Source: Burkholderiales bacterium (lineage in GTDB: Bacteria; Actinomycetota; Thermoleophilia; Gaiellales; Gaiellaceae). From it: a stretch of 7,461 nt of DNA. The notes under the pieces were generated by a model. The model was not told where the DNA came from. It searched no databases and saw nothing but the letters and a program-made list of their open reading frames with translations. The position numbers and the translations under genes are program-made. The stretch spans positions 1 through 7,461 of the forward strand of contig JAICUZ010000124.1 in assembly GCA_025935595.1 (NCBI GenBank), given 5' to 3'. Within the stretch, counting starts at the first letter, position 1; every line of letters begins with the position of its first letter. Shown in pieces: positions 1 to 7,215 of this stretch.

Positions 1-1
1 C

Positions 2-82
2 GTCGCGGCCTCTGTGAACGCGTACCGTCACCTCTACGAGGTGCTGCGCGAGGCCGGCCCGACCCGCGGCGCACCGGCCTGA
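2..82 (+). CDS. C-terminal end of an unrecognised protein (partial)
   Basis: The frame is open from the window edge and ends in TGA at 80-82, giving 26 residues that begin VAASVNAYRHLYEVL and end RGAPA. The segment looks like an amphipathic helix followed by a short Gly/Pro/Ala tail. It resembles, very loosely, the last helix of 2-isopropylmalate or citramalate synthases, but this is far too little sequence to name a family. Codon use (G/C at nearly every third position) and the fdhD ribosome-binding-site-like GAGGAG overlapping its stop support a real gene end. It is probably co-transcribed with fdhD. Confidence 0.55.
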   Translation, partial: VAASVNAYRHLYEVLREAGPTRGAPA

Positions 83-99
83 GGAGTAGCGTCCCAGGT

Positions 100-876
100 G
101 TGAAGGCGCCGCCGTACGCGACGACGAAGGTCCGGGTCTTCCGTATCCCGGACGGCGACGCGACGGATGTGGTTGCGGTCGAGGAGCCGCTCGAGATCAG
201 GATCGGCGGTCGCCCGGTCGCGGTGACGATGCGGACGCCCGGCCACGACGAGGAGCTCGCGCTCGGCTTCGCGCTCTCCGAGGGCCTCCGCCCGGAAGGC
301 GCCCGGCTGCCCGACGACCTGGCGGCGAACACCGTCGAGCTCGACGCGCCCGGGTTCGACCCGGGCCGGCTCGCACGTAGCTTCTACACCTCGAGCTCCT
401 GCGGCGTGTGCGGCAAGGGCGCGCTCGACGCGGTCGCGGTCGAGGCGCCGCGGGTCGAGAGCGACCTCCGCGTCGACGCCGCGATCGTCGCGACCTTGCC
501 GGACCGCCTGCGGCAGGCGCAGCCCGCGTTCGACGCGACGGGCGGCATCCACGCGACCGGCCTCTTCGACGCGGCCGGCGCGTTGCTGTGCCTGCGCGAG
601 GACGTCGGTCGGCACAACGCGATGGACAAGGCCGTCGGCTGGGCCTTCCGAGAGCGACGGCTGCCGCTCGTCGACGCGGTGCTCTGCGTCAGCGGCCGGC
701 TCTCGTTCGAGCTCGTGCAGAAGGCGGCCGTCGCCGGGTGCCCGATCCTCGTTGCGGTCGGGGCGCCGTCGTCGCTTGCCGTCGAGCTCGCGGCCGACCG
801 TGGTGTGACGCTCTGCGGCTTCGTCCGCGGGGGGCGCATGAACGTCTACACGGAGTCATGGCGCATCGGCCGCTGA
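100..876 (+). CDS. fdhD: FdhD, sulfurtransferase for formate dehydrogenase Mo-cofactor
   Basis: A protein of 258 aa, close to the family's usual length. Known role of the family: FdhD takes sulfur from a cysteine desulfurase (IscS) and passes it to the bis-MGD molybdenum cofactor before insertion into formate dehydrogenase, in the cytoplasm. Visible hallmarks are the catalytic CxxC loop (SSCGVCGKG, C101 and C104), the GGIHATG segment near 148-154, the highly conserved DVGRHNAMDK near 168-177, the VSGRLSFE segment near 198-205, and the C-terminal GFVRGGRMNVY. The start is GTG; GAGGAG at 81-86 lies 13 nt upstream, a somewhat long spacing. The 3' end overlaps mobA by 19 bp, which fits joint expression of two Mo-cofactor maturation steps. 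No formate dehydrogenase gene is visible here; it may lie outside the window. Confidence 0.95.
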   Translation: MKAPPYATTKVRVFRIPDGDATDVVAVEEPLEIRIGGRPVAVTMRTPGHDEELALGFALSEGLRPEGARLPDDLAANTVELDAPGFDPGRLARSFYTSSSCGVCGKGALDAVAVEAPRVESDLRVDAAIVATLPDRLRQAQPAFDATGGIHATGLFDAAGALLCLREDVGRHNAMDKAVGWAFRERRLPLVDAVLCVSGRLSFELVQKAAVAGCPILVAVGAPSSLAVELAADRGVTLCGFVRGGRMNVYTESWRIGR

Positions 877-1388
877 CGGGCGTGCTCCTCGTCGGCGGTG
901 CGAGCACGAGGTTCGGGTCGCCGAAGGCGCTTGCCGAGATCGACGGCGAGACATTCGCCGAGCGCGGCCGGCGTGTGCTCGCCGAGGCGTGCGACGAGGT
1001 GCTCGTCGTCGGCAAGCGCGGCGACGCCCTGCCGTTCGACGTGATCGACGACGGCACGGACGTGCGCGCGCCGATCGCCGGCGTCGTCGCCGGCCTCAGA
1101 GCCGTGGCAAACGACGTCGCGGTGTTCGTTCCCGTCGACTGTCCCTGGATGACGCCGGACGCCGTGCGTGCGCTCGGCGATGCCTGCAAGGACGCGGCGG
1201 TTTCGCCGAGTGGCCCCTTACCCGGTGCGTGGGCGAAGTCGGCGCTGCCGCTACTGGAGCGGCGTCTCGCCAACGGGCCGCTCGCGCTCTATCGCACCTA
1301 CGACGAGCTCGACGTCGTCACCGTCGAGCTCGACCCGGCGGTCCTCGCCGACGTCGACACACCCGGCGACTTCACGGCTCGCGCCTAG
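858..1388 (+). CDS. mobA: Molybdenum cofactor guanylyltransferase (MobA-like)
   Basis: A protein of 176 aa, slightly short for MobA (about 190-200 aa). Family reaction: it transfers GMP from GTP to molybdopterin-Mo to make MGD, in the cytoplasm, upstream of FdhD-dependent sulfuration. Visible features are the N-terminal nucleotide-binding loop LLVGGASTRFGSPKAL (residues 10-24, with Arg18 and Lys23), the API-AGVVAGL segment near 71-80 (the usual GPLAG position), the metal-binding Asp in VPVDCPWM (D94), and the C-terminal DVDTPGDF (165-172), where most relatives have N-x-NTPED. The ATG lies inside fdhD; GGAG at 852-855 is too close to be a good Shine-Dalgarno, so translation probably depends on coupling. 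Its last 17 bp overlap the convergent microprotein gene. A general nucleotidyltransferase is possible, but the fdhD neighbour favours MobA. Confidence 0.88.
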   Translation: MAHRPLTGVLLVGGASTRFGSPKALAEIDGETFAERGRRVLAEACDEVLVVGKRGDALPFDVIDDGTDVRAPIAGVVAGLRAVANDVAVFVPVDCPWMTPDAVRALGDACKDAAVSPSGPLPGAWAKSALPLLERRLANGPLALYRTYDELDVVTVELDPAVLADVDTPGDFTARA

Positions 1389-1548
1389 CTTCGTACTCCT
1401 GCTGCGCCCGCCTGAGCCGCTGCTCGTCGGGATCGTTCTTCGCGCCACGCAGGAAGATCACCGCGATCACGATCGTCACCACGACGGGGACGAAGATCGA
1501 GAACGCGACGATGATCTGCGTCCATGTGTTGGCCGTGTACGCGAGCAT
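1372..1548 (-). CDS. Single-pass membrane microprotein, unknown function
   Basis: A protein of 58 aa that I do not recognise. A short N-terminus is followed by a strongly hydrophobic stretch at about residues 11-33 (IIVAFSIFVPVVVTIVIAVI and neighbours), then RGAK and a highly charged tail rich in Arg, Glu and Gln that should form a helix. By the positive-inside rule the C-terminal tail is cytoplasmic. The ATG shares its A with the TGA of the upstream Nudix gene (TGATG), so it is very likely translated by coupling at the end of the dnaB-purA-nudix run. The stop lies inside the convergent mobA gene (17-bp tail-to-tail overlap). The hydrophobic segment and charged tail argue for a real gene. Confidence 0.72.
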   Translation of the reverse strand: MLAYTANTWTQIIVAFSIFVPVVVTIVIAVIFLRGAKNDPDEQRLRRAQQEYEARREP

Positions 1549-1951
1549 CACGTGACCCGTCGGAGGCCGGTTCGCTCGACGTTGCTTCGCCCCGCGAGCG
1601 CATCGTCGAGGGCGTAGTGGAGCACGTTCGACTTCGGATCGGGGATCGCTTCCGGTGAGCGCCATTCGACGGCGGTGAGCTCTCCCGTTGGTTGAAGTGC
1701 CGGCTCGCCGCGAACGATCGCGCAGCGAAACGCGTGCACGGTGATGTCGGGCAGCTCGTACGTTCCGACGAGGTTCTCGACCTTCACGTCGACACCCGTT
1801 TCCTCGAGCGTCTCACGGACGCACGCGTCCTCGGGGGATTCGCCGTCCTCGACCGCTCCGCCGGGCAGCGACCAGCGGTAGCGGCCGTAGTTCTCCTTGA
1901 CGACGAGGACGCGACCCGCATCGTCGAAGACGAACGCGGCGGCCCCGCGCA

Positions 1952-1952
<1 letters not shown>
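1548..1952 (-). CDS. Nudix hydrolase
   Basis: A protein of 134 aa with a complete Nudix box, G-x5-E-x7-REUxEExGU, spanning residues 32-54. It starts at G32 of the GGAVEDGES segment and includes R46-E47, E50-E51 and G53-V54; the Glu residues coordinate the metal. The N-terminal strand (AAAFVFDDAGRVLVV) and the following RWSLPGG are typical of small single-domain Nudix pyrophosphohydrolases. The family cleaves nucleoside diphosphates linked to another moiety; the substrate cannot be read from the sequence. The start is GTG, overlapping the purA TAG by one base (TAGTG). The same frame runs upstream inside purA, but that extension is Arg/Ala-rich shadow sequence, and the fold begins exactly at this GTG. 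Purine-nucleotide housekeeping is a guess from the purA neighbour. Confidence 0.93.
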
Positions 1953-3220
<1,268 letters not shown>

Positions 3221-3230
3221 GTCCCGCAGA

Positions 3231-3242
3231 CTAGCGCGCTAG
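3231..3242. repeat. Perfect 12-bp palindrome just upstream of purA
   Basis: CTAGCGCGCTAG reads identically on both strands and contains two CTAG tetramers, a motif usually scarce in GC-rich genomes. It spans the stop codon (TAG) of the upstream small gene and lies 11-22 nt before the purA GTG. With no unpaired loop it is a poor RNA hairpin, so a dimeric-protein operator or chance are the main readings. Confidence 0.45.
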
Positions 3243-3448
3243 ACGGCGAGCCTCAGCCGAACGCGCCGCACCACGATCCGGTGGCCGCGGCGGCACGTCG
3301 TGAAACCCACGTCCGCGTCTACCCGCAGCGTGCCGTGGACCACATACGTCTCTTCCTCGATCTCCTCGCGGGCCACCAGGCACGCCTCGCACAGCTCGTC
3401 GAAGGACGTCGCCTCCGGGCCGAGCCAGACGTGCTGCCGTTCGATCAA
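3239..3448 (-). CDS. Small putative zinc-binding protein, second paralogue
   Basis: A protein of 69 aa if started at the TTG that overlaps the TGA of the preceding gene by two bases (TTGA). The frame stays open upstream, but that part is Arg/Ala-rich shadow of the other gene and has no nearby ATG or GTG. It contains VWLGPEATSFDELCEACLVAR (7-27), then GTLRVDADV near 39-47 and CRRGHRIVVRR (52-62). C20, C23, C52 and H56 form a CxxC...CxxxH set suited to one zinc ion. Nearly every one of these blocks is matched in the preceding 83-aa protein, so the two arose by tandem duplication. I do not recognise the family and assign no function. Membership in the dnaB-purA run implies constitutive, housekeeping-level expression. 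Confidence 0.75.
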   Translation of the reverse strand: MIERQHVWLGPEATSFDELCEACLVAREEIEEETYVVHGTLRVDADVGFTTCRRGHRIVVRRVRLRLAV

Positions 3449-3695
3449 CTCAGCGCCAGTTGCCTGTCGTCGTGGTGCGGCAGCGACGCCGGCCGCTCGA
3501 TGCGGCGCAGCACGATTTCGTGCCCGGCGGCGCAGCGGCGCGACGACACGTCTGCGGTGGCGGGAATCGACCCGCGCACGCTCGCCCGCATCAATGCGTC
3601 GGCGAAGAGGAGACCGGAACGGCGCGCCGCCTCGAGGCACGGCTCACAGAGGCAGGAGAACGAAGTCGCAGATGGGGAGATCCAGACGGTCGTCA

Positions 3696-3696
<1 letters not shown>
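3445..3696 (-). CDS. Small putative zinc-binding protein, first paralogue
   Basis: A protein of 83 aa, unrecognised. Blocks in order: VWISPSATSFSCLCEPCLEAAR (4-25), GSIPATADV (42-50), CAAGHEIVLRR (55-65), and a divergent tail (PHHDDRQ) absent from its neighbour. C17, C20, C55 and H59 line up with C20, C23, C52 and H56 of the next protein; C15 is extra. The CxxC...CxxxH pattern resembles a short zinc ribbon or knuckle, but the zinc is inferred. The ATG shares its A with the dnaB TGA (TGATG), and I see no independent Shine-Dalgarno, so it is probably translated by coupling to DnaB. Position alone hints at a nucleic-acid-related role; the sequence does not prove one. Confidence 0.8.
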
Positions 3697-5047
<1,351 letters not shown>

Positions 5048-5051
<4 letters not shown>

Positions 5052-5110
5052 GCGTTCGGTAGTAGACCGCGATCGGCCGGATCCGGAAAGGGTGTGGAAA
5101 CCGTCCTCAC
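5048..5110 (-). CDS. Possible 20-aa leader frame coupled to dnaB
   Basis: GTG at 5108-5110 opens a 20-codon frame whose TGA (5048-5050) overlaps the dnaB ATG as ATGA. A purine-rich GGAGGAAGG (minus strand, 5122-5130) lies 11 nt upstream of the GTG, whereas dnaB itself has no Shine-Dalgarno. This fits a leader whose termination feeds dnaB initiation. Against it: only about half of its third codon positions are G/C, unlike every real gene here, and the frame is short enough to occur by chance. The predicted peptide starts MRTVSTPFPDP and matches nothing I know. Confidence 0.3.
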
Positions 5111-5161
5111 TGGTGATGGAACCTTCCTCCCTGCAGGGGAAACAGAACGGGTGTTCGTGTC

Positions 5162-5167
5162 AGTATA
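5162..5167 (-). promoter_or_regulatory. Probable -10 element of the dnaB promoter
   Basis: On the minus strand this reads TATACT, one mismatch from TATAAT, and stands out in very GC-rich surroundings. A transcript would start near 5155 and carry about 100 nt of leader before the dnaB ATG. No good -35 hexamer is found at 16-18 nt; TTGGCG occurs but 23 nt away. A DnaA-box-like TCGTCCACT (5167-5175) abuts it on the upstream side, so occupancy there would interfere with polymerase. Confidence 0.5.
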
Positions 5168-5179
5168 GTGGACGAAACG

Positions 5180-5194
5180 GGCGCACTTTGCGCC
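5180..5194. repeat. 6-bp inverted repeat upstream of the dnaB -10
   Basis: GGCGCA-CTT-TGCGCC is a perfect inverted repeat with a 3-nt spacer, 13 bp upstream of the TATACT element. As RNA from the minus strand it would form a tight hairpin followed by CGTTTCG, so it could contribute to termination after rplI. As DNA it lies in the -35 region and could be an operator. Confidence 0.4.
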
Positions 5195-5251
5195 AACTTC
5201 CGGGCGAGTTCCACACCGTTCCGCGCCCCTGTGGATAGAGGCTGGGGAAGG

Positions 5252-5284
5252 TCGTCCACAGACCCGTGGAGAGCCTGTGGACGA
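5252..5284. repeat. Perfect 10-bp inverted repeat after rplI (box pair or terminator)
   Basis: TCGTCCACAG (5252-5261) and CTGTGGACGA (5275-5284) are exact complements separated by 13 nt. The repeat begins 5 nt after the rplI stop. As RNA it would be a stable hairpin at the end of the rpsF-rplI transcript, though followed by CCTTCCCC rather than a U-tract. As DNA it is a pair of inverted DnaA-box-like sites. The sequence alone cannot decide; both could be true. Confidence 0.6.
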
Positions 5285-5289
5285 AAGGG

Positions 5290-5946
5290 TTACGCCGGCT
5301 GCACCCCTTCTGGGGGATCCGGCGCTGGAGCTTCGCCTTCCTCGGCAGTTTCGTCGACGGCCGTGTCTTCCTCGGCGATGGCCTCCTCGACCGCGGCGGT
5401 CGCCTGCTCCTCCTCGACCGAGGCGGCCTCCGCCTCGGCAACCGCCTCGGCGCGCTCTGCCTCCTCGAGCGCGGCGAGCTCCTCCTCGGGTGGGAGCTCC
5501 TGGCCCTCCGGCGCGACCACGACCTTGATCTCGGCGACGACGTCGGCGAAGACGTCGAACGGGACGCTGTAGCGCCCGATGCGCTTGATCGTGTCCATCT
5601 GGAGCTTGCGGCGGTCGACGCGGAGCTTCTGCTCCTCCCACAAACGGTCGGCGACGTTGGTCGCGGTGACCGAGCCGAAGAGCGCCCCGGTCGGGCCGGC
5701 GTTCACGTCGAACCGAAGCTCGACACCCTCGACGCGCTTCGCGATCGCGCGCGCCTCGTCGACCGTCTTCGCCTCGTGCCGCGCACGCTGCGCGTCGCGC
5801 TTCTCGATCTCCTTCACGAGCCCGGGAGTCGCGACGGCGGCGAGGCCGCGCGGCAGGAGGAAGTTGCGCGCGTACCCGCGCGCGACGTTCACCACGTCGC
5901 CGCGCAGGCCGAGCTTGTCGACGTCCTGCGTGAGAACGACGTTCAT
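5290..5946 (-). CDS. rplI: Ribosomal protein bL9 with long acidic C-terminal tail
   Basis: A protein of 218 aa; bL9 is usually about 148-150. The N-terminal rRNA-binding domain (1-52) shows MNVVLTQDVDKLGLRGDVVNV and GYARNFLLPRGLA. The connecting helix spans about 45-75, and the C-terminal domain (about 76-148) contains GALFGSVT and the IKRIGRYSVP segment (120-129). From about 150 a tail of roughly 68 residues is made mostly of Glu and Ala and ends in a Pro-rich stretch; it is not part of the standard fold. The ATG follows the rpsR TAG by 4 nt. The frame is the same as that of ssb and is open across rpsR, because ssb lacks its stop. Role: a 50S protein near the L1 stalk that helps limit frameshifting. 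Confidence 0.97.
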   Translation of the reverse strand: MNVVLTQDVDKLGLRGDVVNVARGYARNFLLPRGLAAVATPGLVKEIEKRDAQRARHEAKTVDEARAIAKRVEGVELRFDVNAGPTGALFGSVTATNVADRLWEEQKLRVDRRKLQMDTIKRIGRYSVPFDVFADVVAEIKVVVAPEGQELPPEEELAALEEAERAEAVAEAEAASVEEEQATAAVEEAIAEEDTAVDETAEEGEAPAPDPPEGVQPA

Positions 5947-5950
5947 GGCG

Positions 5951-6220
5951 CTACTTGTCACCCACGTACGGCAGGAGGGCGAGCTCGCGGGCGCGCTTGA
6001 CCGCGACCGCGACCTGGCGCTGGTGGCGACGGCAGGCGCCGCTGATGCGCCGGGAGCGGATCTTGCCCTTCTCGGAGACGTAGCGGCGAAGCTCGTTGAC
6101 GTTCTTGTAGTCGACCTCGTCCACCTTCGACTTGCAGAAGAAGCAGGACTTGCGGCGGCCGCCGCCCATCGGCGCTGTCCGCTTTCTCGAGGTGGTGCGG
6201 TCGGTCTTCTGCTGAGCCAA
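5951..6220 (-). CDS. rpsR: Ribosomal protein bS18, zinc-binding type
   Basis: A protein of 89 aa with a TTG start at 6218-6220. GGAGA lies 6 nt upstream, which favours this start over the internal ATG (Met18, just before GGGRRKSCFF). Known role: the 30S platform protein that pairs with S6. The conserved core is CFFCKSK (26-32), VDYKNVNELRRYVSEKGKI (36-54), SRRISGACRRHQRQ (57-69) and KRAREL near 75-80. C26, C29, C63 and H66 form the zinc site of the cysteine-containing S18 form. The N-terminal 17 residues (Gln/Lys/Arg/Thr) are a basic extension, as in many S18 proteins. It is followed 4 nt later by rplI. Its 5' end lies immediately after the place where ssb should have stopped. Confidence 0.96.
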   Translation of the reverse strand: MAQQKTDRTTSRKRTAPMGGGRRKSCFFCKSKVDEVDYKNVNELRRYVSEKGKIRSRRISGACRRHQRQVAVAVKRARELALLPYVGDK

Positions 6221-6234
6221 AGAAAGTCTCCGTA

Positions 6235-6669
6235 GAACGGGATGTCGTCGTCGGCGCCCGAGAAGTCGGCGTCTGCGCCCTGGGTCGCGCCGGCCGGGAC
6301 GAACTGGTTGCCGCCGGGGGCGCCGTCGCCGTCGCCGCGGCTGCCGAGGAACTGCACGGAGTCGGCGACGATCTCGACGGACTCGCGCTTCGAGCCGTCC
6401 TGCGCCTGCCACTCGCGCCATTCGAGGCGGCCGTCGATCGCGACCGGGCGGCCCTTCGACAGGTACTGCGAGCAGCTCTCCGCCTGATTGCCGAAGACGG
6501 AGACACTGAAGTAGTTCGGCTTGTCGCCCCACTGCCCGGTCTCGTCGCGGCGCCGTGTGTTGACGGCGATGCGCAGCGAGCAGACGGGCGTGCCGCCGCC
6601 GGTCTGGCGGAGCTCGGGGTCCTTCGTCAGGTTCCCGACGAGGACGACGCGGTTGATGTTTGCGGCCAT
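6235..6669 (-). CDS. ssb: Single-stranded DNA-binding protein; expected stop codon missing
   Basis: The annotated span gives 145 aa ending at DDDIPF, the universal SSB C-terminal tip that binds replication and repair partners. The OB-fold (about 1-110) is intact: NRVVLVGNLTKDPELR (6-21), SLRIAVN (31-37), the YFSVSVFGNQAE segment (53-64), YLSKGRPVAIDGRLEWREW (69-87) and VEIVADSVQFLG (98-109). A short Gly/Ala-rich linker follows. The next codon (6232-6234) is TAC, not a stop, and the frame runs on through rpsR into rplI; the extension (YGDFLWLSRRPT...) is Ser/Arg/Ala shadow sequence. A one-base change to TAA or TAG, or restoration of one lost base, would end the protein at Phe145. The ATG is preceded by GGAGAGGAG and AGGA. 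A 34-nt gap follows rpsF. Confidence 0.93.
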
Positions 6670-6703
6670 GGTTTCCTGCTCCTCTCCTACGGGTCGCCCC
6701 AGG

Positions 6704-7087
6704 CTACTCCGACGCCTCGTCGCTGTCATCGGCGGAACCGGCCGCGGCCGCTTGAGGCGCGGGAGCCGACGCCTGTGCGGGCGCCTTCTGGTGGGTCGAC
6801 CCCTGCACGCGGCGATACGCCCCGTGGCGCACGACGCCGTCGGTGATCTTCAGCACGCGCGTGATCTCGTCGAGCGTCTCGACGGGGCAGGTGAAGAGGA
6901 GGAGGTGGTAGACCGCCTCGCCCTTGTGCCCGATCTCGTAGGCGAGCCGGCGGCGGCCCCACGGCTCGTGGCCGTCCCACTTGCCCTTCGCGCCCTCGAC
7001 CGCGTCGCGGATGCGCTGGATGATCTCGTTGGCCCGCTCCTCGGCGAGCTCCGGGTCCAGCAACAGCATGACTTCGTACTCGTTCAC
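6704..7087 (-). CDS. rpsF: Ribosomal protein bS6
   Basis: A protein of 127 aa. The GTG at 7085-7087 starts MNEYEVMLLLDPEL, exactly where S6 proteins begin, with AAGGAG (7098-7103) 10 nt upstream. An in-frame GTG at 7108 would place that Shine-Dalgarno inside the gene, so it is rejected. The core runs to about residue 96: EVMLLLDPELAE, then GRRRLAYEIGHKGEAVYHLLLF (44-65), ETLDEITRVLKITDGVVRH (70-88) and an AYRRV end. The last 28 or so residues are Ala/Pro/Gln-rich and end in an acidic run (DDSDEASE), a common S6 tail type. Role: a 30S platform protein that dimerises with S18, encoded two genes downstream. It is the first gene of the rpsF-ssb-rpsR-rplI run. Confidence 0.96.
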   Translation of the reverse strand: MNEYEVMLLLDPELAEERANEIIQRIRDAVEGAKGKWDGHEPWGRRRLAYEIGHKGEAVYHLLLFTCPVETLDEITRVLKITDGVVRHGAYRRVQGSTHQKAPAQASAPAPQAAAAGSADDSDEASE

Positions 7088-7133
7088 GCCCGAATGTCTC
7101 CTTCCCACGGTCTGAGTCGGCCCGGTCTCCTGA

Positions 7134-7157
7134 ACGCCGCCTCGGGGTGGACGGCGC
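7134..7157 (-). promoter_or_regulatory. Hairpin in the rpsF leader, possible S6:S18 target
   Basis: In the predicted rpsF 5' leader, GCGCCG pairs with CGGCGU (five GC pairs and a G-U) around a 12-nt loop holding CCCCG. Many bacteria have an S6:S18-binding leader element with an exposed CCG upstream of rpsF. Position and loop fit, but I have not established the full consensus, and hairpins are easy to find at this GC content. Confidence 0.25.
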
Positions 7158-7182
7158 GACGGACTGGGCGAGAAGCCGCGGC

Positions 7183-7188
7183 AGTGTA
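7183..7188 (-). promoter_or_regulatory. Probable extended -10 of the rpsF promoter
   Basis: On the minus strand it reads TGC-TACACT, an extended -10 (TGnTAnnnT). It predicts a start near 7176 and a leader of about 90 nt before the rpsF GTG. No convincing -35 is visible. It lies 14 bp from the oppositely directed TAGAAT element at 7203-7208. Confidence 0.5.
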
Positions 7189-7202
7189 GCAGCGCTCCGC
7201 AC

Positions 7203-7208
7203 TAGAAT
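7203..7208 (+). promoter_or_regulatory. -10 element positioned for a leaderless transcript
   Basis: TAGAAT is one mismatch from TATAAT, and 7 nt separate it from the GTG at 7216. Transcription would therefore start at or next to the first base of the start codon. This TANNNT-plus-7 arrangement is the common leaderless pattern in Actinomycetota and Deinococcota. No ribosome-binding site precedes the GTG, which agrees. The -35 region is weak. Confidence 0.55.
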
Positions 7209-7215
7209 CGGCGCA

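Larger units (their letters stand above)
5093..5284. promoter_or_regulatory. Cluster of DnaA-box-like sites between rplI and dnaB
   Basis: The hexamer TGTGGA, or its complement TCCACA, occurs five times: 5093-5098, 5210-5215, 5230-5235, 5255-5260 and 5276-5281. TGTGGATAG at 5230-5238 matches the E. coli consensus TGTGGATAA at 8 of 9 positions. TCGTCCACA (5252-5260, and inverted at 5276-5284) matches the actinobacterial-style TTGTCCACA at 8 of 9. AGTGGACGA at 5167-5175 is a weaker relative beside the dnaB -10. There is no AT-rich unwinding element and no dnaA or dnaN gene here, so this is more likely a regulatory or titration cluster than an origin. Confidence 0.5.

Noticed and set aside
408..857. 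Upstream extension of the mobA frame to a start at 408
   Set aside because: The added residues are Arg-rich shadow of fdhD; the MobA fold begins with the nucleotide loop just after the ATG at 858.
3449..3640. Upstream extension of the second small paralogue
   Set aside because: The extension overlaps the first paralogue, is Arg/Ala-rich, and has no counterpart in the other paralogue; homology between the two begins just after the TTG at 3446-3448.
5077..5086. Palindrome CCGGATCCGG between the possible leader frame and dnaB
   Set aside because: A 10-bp GC-rich palindrome without a loop is expected fairly often at this composition and has no supporting context.
5052..5289. Replication origin (oriC) between rplI and dnaB
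   Set aside because: There are DnaA-box-like sites but no AT-rich unwinding region, no dnaA, dnaN or rpmH nearby, and too few strict boxes.
5290..6669. One continuous frame from ssb to the end of rplI, readable as an SSB-L9 fusion protein of about 459 aa
   Set aside because: The middle about 96 residues are a frame-shadow of the intact rpsR (Ser/Arg/Ala-rich, no conserved features), rplI has its own ATG at the canonical bL9 start, and SSB has its complete C-terminal tip. A missing stop is the simpler reading.
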